Shown here: piece by piece, positions 16,500-23,401 of the stretch | How the letters are laid out: the number at the start of each line of letters is the position of its first letter | How positions within the stretch are numbered: position 1 is the stretch's first letter | DNA from: DATNBT01 sp964579765 | GTDB taxonomy: Bacteria > Acidobacteriota > Vicinamibacteria > Vicinamibacterales > CAVVIG01 | Length of the DNA stretch: 23,930 bases | Direction: 5' to 3' | Assembly: GCA_964579765.1 (NCBI GenBank) | Contig: CAZOIK010000436.1 | Location: forward strand, 1 to 23,930 | Program-made: the position numbers and the translations under genes | The notes under the pieces: model-generated | What the model saw: the letters and a program-made list of their open reading frames with translations, nothing else | Databases searched by the model: none | Told to the model about the DNA's origin: nothing

Positions 16500-17087
16500 T
16501 CAGCGCGGCGTCTCCCGCGATCGCGCGAACGCAATCGCGGCGCCGATGGCAAGCACGGCGAGCAGGATCAGGCCGAGGTGTCCGATCCAGCGCTCGATGG
16601 CTTCCCAACTGTACCCCAGCAGGTAGCCGACGACGCCAAAGGTCCCCGCCCACGCGAGCGCGCCGGAGGCGTTGAAGAGAAGAAATCGATCCCACGGCAG
16701 CGTACTCGCGCCGGCCAGCACGGCGCAGACGACGCGCAGCCCGGTCACGAAGCGCGCGATGAAGACGGTCTTCGCGCCGTGCCTCGCGAAGAAGGCGTCG
16801 AACTGCGCGAGGCGCGCATGGCTCAGGCCGAACCGCCGGCCGCGCTCGAGCAGCGCCCGGCCGCCGCGCCGGCCGATGACGAAGCCGATGTTGTCGCCCA
16901 GCACGGCCCCGGCGATTGCGACGACGATCACCTTCCACAGCGCGAGATGGCCGAAGCGCGCCAGCGCCGCGCCCGCAAGCAGCATCGTCTCGCCCGGCAC
17001 CGGCACGCCGGCATTTTCGAAGAGGATTCCAAAGAAGACGACGAAGTAGCCGTAGCGCGCGAAGAGATCGGTGAGCCAGCCGGGCAC
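16500..17087 (-). CDS. DedA-family membrane protein
   Basis: DedA proteins are inner-membrane transporters of the VTT/SNARE-associated family, several of which move undecaprenyl phosphate or phospholipid between leaflets. From the GTG at 17087 the protein has 195 residues. Typical motifs appear: FGILFENAGVPVPGETMLLAG with the conserved glutamates near the first re-entrant loop, VLGDNIGFVIGRRGG, FFARHGAKTVFIARFVTGLR with the conserved arginines, and two C-terminal hydrophobic helices (GTFGVVGYLLGYSWEAI, LGLILLAVLAIGAAIAFA). A TTG at 17102 would add five residues, but it overlaps the TATAGT -10 candidate, so I prefer the GTG. The hydrolase gene follows after 4 bases. Confidence 0.9.
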   Translation of the reverse strand: MPGWLTDLFARYGYFVVFFGILFENAGVPVPGETMLLAGAALARFGHLALWKVIVVAIAGAVLGDNIGFVIGRRGGRALLERGRRFGLSHARLAQFDAFFARHGAKTVFIARFVTGLRVVCAVLAGASTLPWDRFLLFNASGALAWAGTFGVVGYLLGYSWEAIERWIGHLGLILLAVLAIGAAIAFARSRETPR

Positions 17088-17101
17088 GGCGTGTGACCAC
17101 A

Positions 17102-17107
17102 ACTATA
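17102..17107 (-). promoter_or_regulatory. Candidate -10 box for the DedA-hydrolase operon
   Basis: TATAGT on the minus strand (17107-17102) matches the -10 consensus at five of six bases. It lies 14 bases before the GTG at 17087. No clear -35 box is visible. Confidence 0.35.
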
Positions 17108-17159
17108 GCCCGACCCTTACGATCTTTTTCCGTCCCGATCCGAGAACGCGCCGCCGTCT

Positions 17160-17194
17160 GCCGATGGCAGCCGTGTTGCTCAACGGGCATCGGC
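17160..17194 (+). promoter_or_regulatory. Possible leader hairpin before the b561-like gene
   Basis: GCCGATG (17160-17166) pairs with CATCGGC (17188-17194), with an inner CCGT (17171-17174) and ACGG (17183-17186) pair. It ends 14 bases before the ribosome-binding site AAGGAG (17208-17213). It might be a structured leader, but it could be chance in G+C-rich DNA. Confidence 0.25.
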
Positions 17195-17216
17195 GTCCAC
17201 GTATCTAAGGAGCGAC

Positions 17217-17873
17217 ATGACGAAACGTGCGGCTGTGATTGCAGGAATGTGTGTGGCCCTGTCGGCCCTGTCCATATCGGGACCGGCCGCTGCACAAGAT
17301 GACATCGTGCAGACGGATCAGCCGCTGACGGTCGCGTCGGCGACGCCGATCGCCGACATCCTCGCTGCCGAACGCACGTCGCTGGCGCTCGAGCCGCCCG
17401 ACGCGCAGGGGCCGCGCCCCGTCGCGATCGAGTACTCCGAGGGGCACGAGACGCGCGCGACGATCCACAAATACGCGAGCTGGGCCACGCTCCCGCTCAT
17501 CGGCGCCGAGTTCGCGCTTGGCGAGACGCTCTATCACGACCCGAACAGCCTGACGAGCACGGCGCGCGGCGTCCACGGCGCCGTCGGCGCCGGACTGATC
17601 GGCCTCTTCGCCGTCAACTCCGTCACGGGCGTGTGGAACCTGGTGGACAGCAATCAGGCGCCGGGCAGGGCGAAGCGGCTCGTCCACGGCATCCTGATGC
17701 TCGCCGCCGAAGGCGGCTTCGTCGCATCCGCCGCGTCCGCGCCCGGCCACAGCCGCAGCGCGCTCGTGAACTTCGACACGAACAAAGCGACGCATCGCGA
17801 CATCGCCTTCGTCTCGATGGGTCTCGGCACGGCCGGCTACCTGGTGATGTTGCTGACGGGGGGCAGTCACTGA
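17217..17873 (+). CDS. Exported four-helix membrane protein, possible b561-like haem protein
   Basis: A 218-residue protein with a clear signal peptide (MTKRAAVIAGMCVALSALSI, cleavage expected after AAA at 26) and a good ribosome-binding site (AAGGAG, 4 bases before the ATG). After a periplasmic stretch (27-82) come four hydrophobic helices at about 84-106, 118-140, 155-175 and 194-214. Each begins with a histidine at the same relative place: H84 (IHKYASWATL), H120 (RGVHGAVG), H157 (RLVHGILML) and H193 (THRDIAF). Histidines in four helices are the hallmark of cytochrome b561-like di-haem proteins, so haem binding is plausible, but this is an inference and no family was confirmed. The next membrane-protein gene starts 5 bases after its stop. 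Confidence 0.8.
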   Translation: MTKRAAVIAGMCVALSALSISGPAAAQDDIVQTDQPLTVASATPIADILAAERTSLALEPPDAQGPRPVAIEYSEGHETRATIHKYASWATLPLIGAEFALGETLYHDPNSLTSTARGVHGAVGAGLIGLFAVNSVTGVWNLVDSNQAPGRAKRLVHGILMLAAEGGFVASAASAPGHSRSALVNFDTNKATHRDIAFVSMGLGTAGYLVMLLTGGSH

Positions 17874-17878
17874 CGCCG

Positions 17879-18346
17879 ATGCTCGACGCGCTGAGGGCCG
17901 CGGCGGTTGACTGGGGCTCCTTCTACTCGAATCACGCCGTCGTCCGCACGTGCGTGACGTTCGCCCACGTCGGCGGGCTGGTCGCGGGCGGCGGCGCCGC
18001 GATCGCGGTGGATCGCGGCATCCTGACGGCGTGTCGTCGCGACGACGCGGAGCGCGGATTCGTGCTGCGGTCGGTGCGGGGCACGCACGCGATCGTGCTC
18101 GTCGGCCTGCTGGTCGTCCTTGTGAGCGGCGTGCTGCTCTTCGCCTCGGACCTCGACACGTACCTCGGCTCGTGGCTGTTCTGGACGAAGATGGCGCTGG
18201 TCGTCCTGCTGACGATCAACGGCGCCGTGTTGACGCGCGCGGAACGACGAGCCTCCTGGGAGACGTTACGGTGGACCGCACTCGCCAGTCTGACGCTCTG
18301 GTTTCTGACGACGTTCATCGGCACGGGCCTGCTGAACATCGGCTGA
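17879..18346 (+). CDS. Four-helix integral membrane protein, unknown
   Basis: A 155-residue protein from the ATG at 17879. Hydrophobic segments lie at about 24-47 (VVRTCVTFAHVGGLVAGGGA), 67-90 (THAIVLVGLLVVLVSGVLLF), 98-116 (SWLFWTKMALVVLLTINGAV) and 128-148. Histidines H19, H30 and H69 fall near membrane ends, and the FWTKMALV-NG pattern recalls small haem-associated or CopD/DUF2214-like proteins, without a firm match. It lies 5 bases after the preceding b561-like gene, so the two are likely an electron-transfer or membrane complex. Confidence 0.78.
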   Translation: MLDALRAAAVDWGSFYSNHAVVRTCVTFAHVGGLVAGGGAAIAVDRGILTACRRDDAERGFVLRSVRGTHAIVLVGLLVVLVSGVLLFASDLDTYLGSWLFWTKMALVVLLTINGAVLTRAERRASWETLRWTALASLTLWFLTTFIGTGLLNIG

Positions 18347-18468
18347 CGGCGCGTGACTGCGCCGACGCCGCCGGACAGGGAGGCGGCCGGCCGGGCCGCC
18401 GCGACCGTCGCGCTGTCGCCTTACTGTCGTGCTTGAAACGGAGGCGCGTGTTTTCCGATGATTAGCGC

Positions 18469-18633
18469 ATGCATTTCGCTGCCGCGCTGTGGGTCGGTGT
18501 CGGCGCAGTGGCGCTCGTCGTCATCGGTGGTGTCCTGCTGCTCCGCCACGGCCCGTCCGACAACCTCGGCGCGGTCAGCGATCAATGGGTGATGCACCAC
18601 CGCGCGACGCCGAACGACGACACGACCCGATGA
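18469..18633 (+). CDS. 54-residue single-pass membrane protein
   Basis: A very short gene. The N-terminal 27 residues form one hydrophobic helix (FAAALWVGVGAVALVVIGGV, then LLL), followed by RHGPSDN and a polar tail ending PNDDTTR. The stop overlaps the next start as ATGA, which supports it being translated. No Shine-Dalgarno sequence stands at the usual distance. An ATG at 18458 in another frame gives a product without a helix and is rejected. Confidence 0.55.
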   Translation: MHFAAALWVGVGAVALVVIGGVLLLRHGPSDNLGAVSDQWVMHHRATPNDDTTR

Positions 18634-18977
18634 CTCGCACGTTTTTCTCACGTCTGCTCGAACGACCGGCGCTGACGATGTCGCGCGTGCGCGGCGCGTA
18701 CGCGATCGCCGTCGCGACCGATCTGCTCCAGCTCGCGCTCGGCCCGTTCGGCTGGGCCTTCGTGGACGAAGCGCTCGACGTCGTCGCGATGCTGGCCATC
18801 TCGCGCACGATCGGGTTTCACGTCGCGCTCCTGCCCACCTTCGCGCTCGAGTTCCTGCCCCTGACCGACATGCTGCCGACGTGGACGGCCGCCGTCGCGC
18901 TCGTCGTCGCGCTCCGCCGACGCGAGCAGATCGCCCATCCGCCGCCTCCGTCGCCCGGCCCCGTCATCGACGTCTGA
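18630..18977 (+). CDS. Small integral membrane protein, conserved-looking, unknown
   Basis: A 115-residue protein starting at the ATG that overlaps the previous stop. It has helices at about 24-44 (AYAIAVATDLLQLALGPFGW), 48-68 (DEALDVVAMLAISRTIGF), 70-86 and 88-100. The run of conserved-looking polar residues within the helices (D31, Q34, D48, E49, D52, E81 and D86, in ATDLLQLALGPFGWAFVDEALDVV and FALEFLPLTDMLPTW) suggests a functional membrane protein rather than a filler. The C-terminus is a proline-rich tail (HPPPPSPGP). I do not recognise a named family. It ends the small membrane-protein cluster; the channel gene follows after 36 bases. Confidence 0.78.
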   Translation: MTRTFFSRLLERPALTMSRVRGAYAIAVATDLLQLALGPFGWAFVDEALDVVAMLAISRTIGFHVALLPTFALEFLPLTDMLPTWTAAVALVVALRRREQIAHPPPPSPGPVIDV

Positions 18978-18999
18978 CACGCGGCCGCGCGGCTCGCGC

Positions 19000-19005
19000 T
19001 ATCAT
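19000..19005 (+). promoter_or_regulatory. Candidate -10 box for the KirBac gene, probably leaderless
   Basis: TATCAT ends 8 bases before the GTG at 19014 and no Shine-Dalgarno sequence is visible, so transcription would begin at about the start codon. CTGACA (18974-18979) is a possible -35 box, but the 20-base spacing is long. Confidence 0.4.
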
Positions 19006-19013
19006 GCGGCGCC

Positions 19014-20003
19014 GTGCCACAGCCGCCGTTCGAACCCAGCCCGCTCGCGCCGCGCCGATCGCCTGAAGAAGAAGCGCGCGATCGCGATCTCGGCTTCGGA
19101 TCCGTCGTCAGCCGCGAAAGCCGTCACCGTCTGCTCAATCGCGACGGCTCGTTCAACGTCGTCCGCTCGGGACTCGGGTTCTTCGAGAGCTTCGCGCCCT
19201 ATCATCTGCTGCTGACGACGTCGTGGACCGGCTTCTTCGCCGTCGTCGGCGCAAGCTATCTGGCCCTCAACCTGCTCTTCGCCGTGTCGTATCTCGCGTG
19301 CGGCCCCAACGCCCTCGTCGGCGCCGGACGGACGATGCTCGGCGGCCGGTTCGCGCAAGCGTTCTTCTTCAGCGTGCAGACGTTCGCGACGATTGGGTAC
19401 GGCCAGATCGCGCCGAACGGCCTGCCGGCCAACGTGCTCGTCACGATCGAGGCGCTGGTCGGCCTGATGTATCAGGCGCTCGCGACGGGGCTGCTGTTCG
19501 CGCGCTTCACGCGCCCGAGGGCGGCGCTGCTCTTCAGCGATCACGCGATCGTCGGGCCGTACAACGGCGGCCTGGCGCTGATGTTCCGCCTCGTGAACCG
19601 CCGGCGCAACGAGATCATCCAGCTCGAGGCGCAGGTGCTGTTCAGCGCGGTCGAGCCGAACGACCGCGGCGTCGGCGTCCGGCGGTACACGCCGCTGGCG
19701 CTCGAACGGAACAAGGTGACGTTCTTCCCGCTCTCGTGGACGATCGTGCATCCGATCGACGCCGCGAGCCCGCTGGCCGGCCGCACGACGGACGAGCTTG
19801 CCCGCACGCAGGCGGAGATCCTGGTGCTGCTCTCGGGCATCGACGAAGCGGCCGAGCAGACCGTGCACGCACGCTCGTCGTACCGTGCGGATGAGATCGT
19901 CTGGAACGCGCGCTTCCAATCCATGTTCGTGGCGACGGACGACGGACAGTCACGCATTGCCGTCGATGTCAGCCGCGTGCATGAGTTCGACCGGCTGTCC
20001 TGA
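19014..20003 (+). CDS. Inward-rectifier potassium channel, KirBac family
   Basis: A 329-residue bacterial inward-rectifier homologue, probably a tetrameric K+ channel in the inner membrane. An N-terminal slide-helix region (about 50-72, FESFAPYHLLLTTSW) precedes TM1 (74-98), the pore helix (113-125), the selectivity filter TIGYG (126-130) and TM2 (about 137-163). The C-terminal cytoplasmic immunoglobulin-like domain (165-329) includes RFTRPRAALLFS, LMFRLVNRRRNEIIQLEAQV and HPIDAASPLAGRT, all typical of Kir proteins. GTG at 19014 is the only sensible start. The length matches KirBac1.1 and KirBac3.1 (about 300-330). The following GIY-YIG gene may overlap its 3' end. Confidence 0.95.
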   Translation: MPQPPFEPSPLAPRRSPEEEARDRDLGFGSVVSRESRHRLLNRDGSFNVVRSGLGFFESFAPYHLLLTTSWTGFFAVVGASYLALNLLFAVSYLACGPNALVGAGRTMLGGRFAQAFFFSVQTFATIGYGQIAPNGLPANVLVTIEALVGLMYQALATGLLFARFTRPRAALLFSDHAIVGPYNGGLALMFRLVNRRRNEIIQLEAQVLFSAVEPNDRGVGVRRYTPLALERNKVTFFPLSWTIVHPIDAASPLAGRTTDELARTQAEILVLLSGIDEAAEQTVHARSSYRADEIVWNARFQSMFVATDDGQSRIAVDVSRVHEFDRLS

Positions 20004-20310
20004 CCCCGTGGCTCGGAAGACACCGCCCGCTGGTCATCACTCCGTCTACGTCGTGTACCTGCGCAACCCCAAGGGCGACGGGAAGGCCGGCTACTACGTG
20101 GGCATGACCGGCCTCACGCCGGAAGCACGCTTCCAGAACCACAAGAACGGCGTCAAGGCCGCACGCGTCGTCAGGAAATTCGGCGAGCGGCTGGTGCCGA
20201 AGCTCTACGCGCACCTCAATCCGATGCCGTATGAGAAGGCCGTACGCATGGAAGTGGCGCTGGCCGACAGCCTCCGCAAACGCGGCTTCGTCGTCTTCGG
20301 CGGGCACTAG
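19981..20310 (+). CDS. Short GIY-YIG-domain protein
   Basis: A 109-residue protein made of little more than one GIY-YIG fold. The two signature strands are VYVVYL and YYVGMTG, followed by the arginine helix (TPEARFQNHKNG) and a helix with the acidic residue (EKAVRMEVALADSLRKRG). These are the residues expected for catalysis. Some such proteins are nucleases related to UvrC/URI-type proteins, but this size has no DNA-binding domain, so its target is unknown. The ATG at 19981 lies in the end of the channel gene (23-base overlap); a GTG at 20008 gives 100 residues without overlap and is equally possible. Neither has a clear ribosome-binding site. Confidence 0.8.
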   Translation: MSSTGCPDPVARKTPPAGHHSVYVVYLRNPKGDGKAGYYVGMTGLTPEARFQNHKNGVKAARVVRKFGERLVPKLYAHLNPMPYEKAVRMEVALADSLRKRGFVVFGGH

Positions 20311-20345
20311 CAGATCCGGGCATCACTCCTGCACGCTCGGTCCGC

Positions 20346-22097
20346 ATGCCTACCACCGCGGACATCCTCATCGAGCGACTCATCAACTGGGGCGTTGACA
20401 CGATCTTCGGATATCCCGGAGACGGCGTGAACGGCATCTTCGAGGCGCTCAGAACCCATCAGCAAGACATCCGGTTCGTCCAGGTGCGGCACGAGGAGGC
20501 CGCCGCGTTTGCCGCGTGCGCCTACGCGAAGTACACCGGCCGACTCGGCGTCTGCCTCGCAACGTCCGGTCCCGGCGGCATTCACCTTCTGAACGGGCTG
20601 TACGACGCCAAGTGCGACGGCCAGCCGGTGCTCGCGATCACCGGCCACACGTTCCACGACCTCATCGGCACGCAGTTCCAGCAGGACGTAGACCTCGCCA
20701 AGCTCTTCATGGACGTCGCGGCCTACAGCGAGCGCGTGATGGGGCCGGCGCACGTCCGCAGTGCCGTGGACGAAGCCATCAAGACCGCGTGCAGCCTGCG
20801 CACGGTGGCGCACATCACGATCCCGAAGGACATCCAGGACTGGAAAGAGAGCGACGACCAGCCGTCCGGCATGAACGTCGAGCAGCACAGCGGCGCGGGC
20901 TACGCGCCGGCGCACCCGCTGCCGACCCAGGCGGAGCTGCAGGCCGCGGCGGATCTCGTCAACAGAGGATCGAAGATCGCCATTCTGGCCGGCCGCGGCG
21001 CGCTGAACGCGCGCCAGCAGATTCTCGCGCTCGCCGATCGCGCGGGCGCGCCGATCGTCAAGGCGCTGCTCGGCAAGGCGGTCGTGCCCGACGACAGCCC
21101 GTTCACGACCGGGGGGCTCGGCCTGCTCGGCACCGCGCCGTCGCAGGACGTCATGACGGGCTGCGACGTCCTCGTCATTGCGGGCAGCGGCTTCCCCTAT
21201 CTCGAGTTCTACCCGAAGCCCGGCGCGTGCAAGACGATCCAGATCGACGTGGACTCGCGGCGTATCGGGCTGCGCCATCCCGTGGACGTCGGGCTCGTCG
21301 GCGACTGCGCGCCGATTCTCGAGGCGCTGCTGCCGCTCGTGGACGCCAAAACCGACCGCTCGTTCCTGACGACCGCGCAGGCGTCGATGGGCAAATGGAA
21401 CCGGCTGCTCGAACAACAGGGCACGCGCACCGACACGCCGCTCAAGCCGCAGGTCGTCGCCTTCGAGCTGAACAAACTGCTGCACGACGACGCGATCATC
21501 TGCTGCGACACCGGGACGCTGACGACGTGGGCCGCCCGCTATCTGCAGATTCGCGGGAACATGCAGTTCTCCGCCTCGGGGCTGCTGGCAACGATGGGCA
21601 ACGGCCTGCCGTACGCCGTCGCCTGCGCGGTTGCGTATCCCGGACGCCAGGTGATCTGCGTCGTCGGCGACGGCGGACTGACGATGATGCTCGGCGAAGT
21701 CGCGACGCTGGTGAAGTACAAGCTGCCGGTCAAGGTCGTCGTCTTCAAGAACAACGTCCTCGGCGAAATCAAGTGGGAACAGCTCGTGCTCGAAGGCAAC
21801 CCGCAGTTCGGCGTCGAGCTGCAGCCGATCGACTTTGCCGCGTACGCGCGCGCCTGCGGCGCGGCCGGCTTCTCGGTGACCGAACCGGCGCAGGTCGCGG
21901 GCGCGCTGCAGGACGCGATGGCCTACGACGGGCCCGCGCTCGTCGAGGCGCTCGTCGATCCCAACGAGCCGCCGATGCCCGGCAAGGTCACGATGGAACA
22001 GGCGTGGCACTTCGCCGAAGCGCTCGCGCGCGGCGAACGCGACCGCAGCGAGATCATCAAGACGATCGTCGAAGACAAAGTGCGGGAGGTGATCTGA
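20346..22097 (+). CDS. Thiamine-diphosphate enzyme, pyruvate oxidase / pyruvate:quinone oxidoreductase-like
   Basis: A 583-residue ThDP-dependent decarboxylase of the POX/acetolactate synthase superfamily; E. coli PoxB has 572. The N-terminal PYR domain has IFGYPGDGVNGIFEAL and the catalytic glutamate E50 in RHEEAAAFAA. The central domain has LVNRGSKIAILAGRGAL and GKAVVPDDSPFTTGGLGLLG, as in PoxB. The PP domain has the ThDP/Mg motif GDGG (441-444) through KNN (468-470). The VLGEIKWEQLVLEGNPQFGVELQPIDFA region is typical of the POX-type branch. FAD- and quinone-linked oxidation of pyruvate to acetate and CO2 is the best guess, but acetolactate-synthase-like chemistry cannot be excluded. The ATG has no strong ribosome-binding site. 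The LarA-like gene follows after 14 bases. Confidence 0.88.
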   Translation: MPTTADILIERLINWGVDTIFGYPGDGVNGIFEALRTHQQDIRFVQVRHEEAAAFAACAYAKYTGRLGVCLATSGPGGIHLLNGLYDAKCDGQPVLAITGHTFHDLIGTQFQQDVDLAKLFMDVAAYSERVMGPAHVRSAVDEAIKTACSLRTVAHITIPKDIQDWKESDDQPSGMNVEQHSGAGYAPAHPLPTQAELQAAADLVNRGSKIAILAGRGALNARQQILALADRAGAPIVKALLGKAVVPDDSPFTTGGLGLLGTAPSQDVMTGCDVLVIAGSGFPYLEFYPKPGACKTIQIDVDSRRIGLRHPVDVGLVGDCAPILEALLPLVDAKTDRSFLTTAQASMGKWNRLLEQQGTRTDTPLKPQVVAFELNKLLHDDAIICCDTGTLTTWAARYLQIRGNMQFSASGLLATMGNGLPYAVACAVAYPGRQVICVVGDGGLTMMLGEVATLVKYKLPVKVVVFKNNVLGEIKWEQLVLEGNPQFGVELQPIDFAAYARACGAAGFSVTEPAQVAGALQDAMAYDGPALVEALVDPNEPPMPGKVTMEQAWHFAEALARGERDRSEIIKTIVEDKVREVI

Positions 22098-22111
22098 CGG
22101 CCCGCCACACC

Positions 22112-23401
22112 ATGCCGTTGCCGCGGCGCGCGGCGCCGCCGATGGCGCTCGTGCGGCAGCACCTGCCGTCGGATCACATCGCCGACGTCCGGGGGGACGT
22201 GCAGCAGCGGCTGCTCGCCGCCGGGCTGCGCGAGAAGGTCAGGCCGGGCGCGCGCATTGCGATCACGGCCGGCAGCCGCGGGATCGGCGGGTTCGTGGAT
22301 CTCCTCTCGGGGATTGCGGACGCCGTCAAGGCGGCCGGGGGATCGCCGGTGGTCGTGCCCGCGATGGGCAGCCACGGCGGTGCCGTCGAAGAGGGCCAGC
22401 GCGAGATCCTCCGGCGCCTCGGCGTCACGCCCGAGAGCGTCGGCGCCGCCGTCGAAGCGACGATGGAGACGATTCCGGTCGGCGAGACGCCGCACGGCGC
22501 CGTCGCGCACGTCGATCGGATTGCCGCGGCGTGCGACGGCATCATCGTCCTCGGCCGGACGAAAACGCATCCCGAATCCGCAGGCGAGCTCGCGTCGGGC
22601 CTGCTCAAGATGAGCACGATCGGCCTGGGCAAGCAGCGCGGCGCGGCGTCGGCGCACGGTCACGGCCTGTGGACGTCGGTCCGCGAGGTGCCGAAAATCC
22701 AGCTCGCACGCGCGCCCGTGCTCTTCGGCGTCGCGGTCGTGGAAAACGCGTTCCGCCAGCCGGTCGTCGTCGAGGTCGTGCCGGCGGCCTACGACGCGTT
22801 TCTCGAGAGCGATACGCGCCTGCTGAACATCGCGAAGGCCCATCTGGCGACGATCCCCTTCGGCGCCCTCGACGTGCTCGTCGTGGACGAGCTCGGCAAG
22901 ACCGTGTCGGGGGCGGGCATGGACCCGAACGTCATCGGACGCTGGCGCAACAGCGACGCGCCGCACGTCCCCGACTTCCACCGCATCGTCGTCCTGTCGC
23001 TGACGCATGCGTCGCTTGGCAACGGTCTCGGCGCGGGCATGGCGGACTTCGTCACCGCGCGATTTGCCGACGCGTACGATCCGCTCGTCAGCTACGTCAA
23101 CCTGCTGACGGCCACCGAGCCCGGCGGCAACACCCGCGAAGGCCCGCTGCCGATCGCGTTGCCGAGCGATCGCGACGCGATTGAAGTGGCTCTCTATTCG
23201 TCCCTGTGCGGCGACACGCCGCGCGTGTGCCGCATCCGCAACACCGCGTCGCTTGCCGAGCTGTGGGTCTCGCCGGCCCTCTTGCCCGACGTCGAGCAGA
23301 ACCCGAAGCTCGAGATCGTCCACGCGCCCGCGCCGATGCGGTTCGACGAACGCGGCAATCTCCTTTCACCCGGCGAGGATACGACCCATGGCGACGGCTG
23401 A
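22112..23401 (+). CDS. LarA-like (DUF2088/lactate racemase-fold) protein
   Basis: A 429-residue protein, close in length to nickel-pincer lactate racemase LarA (about 424). The N-terminal Rossmann-like domain contains PGARIAITAGSRGIGG, GGSPVVVPAMGSHGG and LRRLGVTPESVG; the second domain begins at about residue 145 with DGIIVLGRTKTHPESAGE and KMSTIGLGKQRGAASAHGHG. The latter carries several histidines and lysines (K, H, H) of the sort that hold the pincer cofactor. The classic DxTRP-type motif of LarA is replaced by TAGSRG, so it may be a LarA paralogue acting on another 2-hydroxy acid. The neighbours fit lactate or hydroxyacid metabolism. No larB, larC or larE is in the window. Its 3' end overlaps the next gene by 14 bases. 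Confidence 0.78.
   Translation: MPLPRRAAPPMALVRQHLPSDHIADVRGDVQQRLLAAGLREKVRPGARIAITAGSRGIGGFVDLLSGIADAVKAAGGSPVVVPAMGSHGGAVEEGQREILRRLGVTPESVGAAVEATMETIPVGETPHGAVAHVDRIAAACDGIIVLGRTKTHPESAGELASGLLKMSTIGLGKQRGAASAHGHGLWTSVREVPKIQLARAPVLFGVAVVENAFRQPVVVEVVPAAYDAFLESDTRLLNIAKAHLATIPFGALDVLVVDELGKTVSGAGMDPNVIGRWRNSDAPHVPDFHRIVVLSLTHASLGNGLGAGMADFVTARFADAYDPLVSYVNLLTATEPGGNTREGPLPIALPSDRDAIEVALYSSLCGDTPRVCRIRNTASLAELWVSPALLPDVEQNPKLEIVHAPAPMRFDERGNLLSPGEDTTHGDG

Noticed and set aside
17103..17216. Riboswitch before the b561-like gene
   Set aside because: Only a simple hairpin is visible; no known riboswitch core was recognised.
20516..22111. Plus-strand frame extending the LarA-like gene upstream through the ThDP enzyme
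   Set aside because: The region before 22112 is an arginine-rich shadow of the ThDP gene; the LarA-like protein starts at the ATG at 22112.
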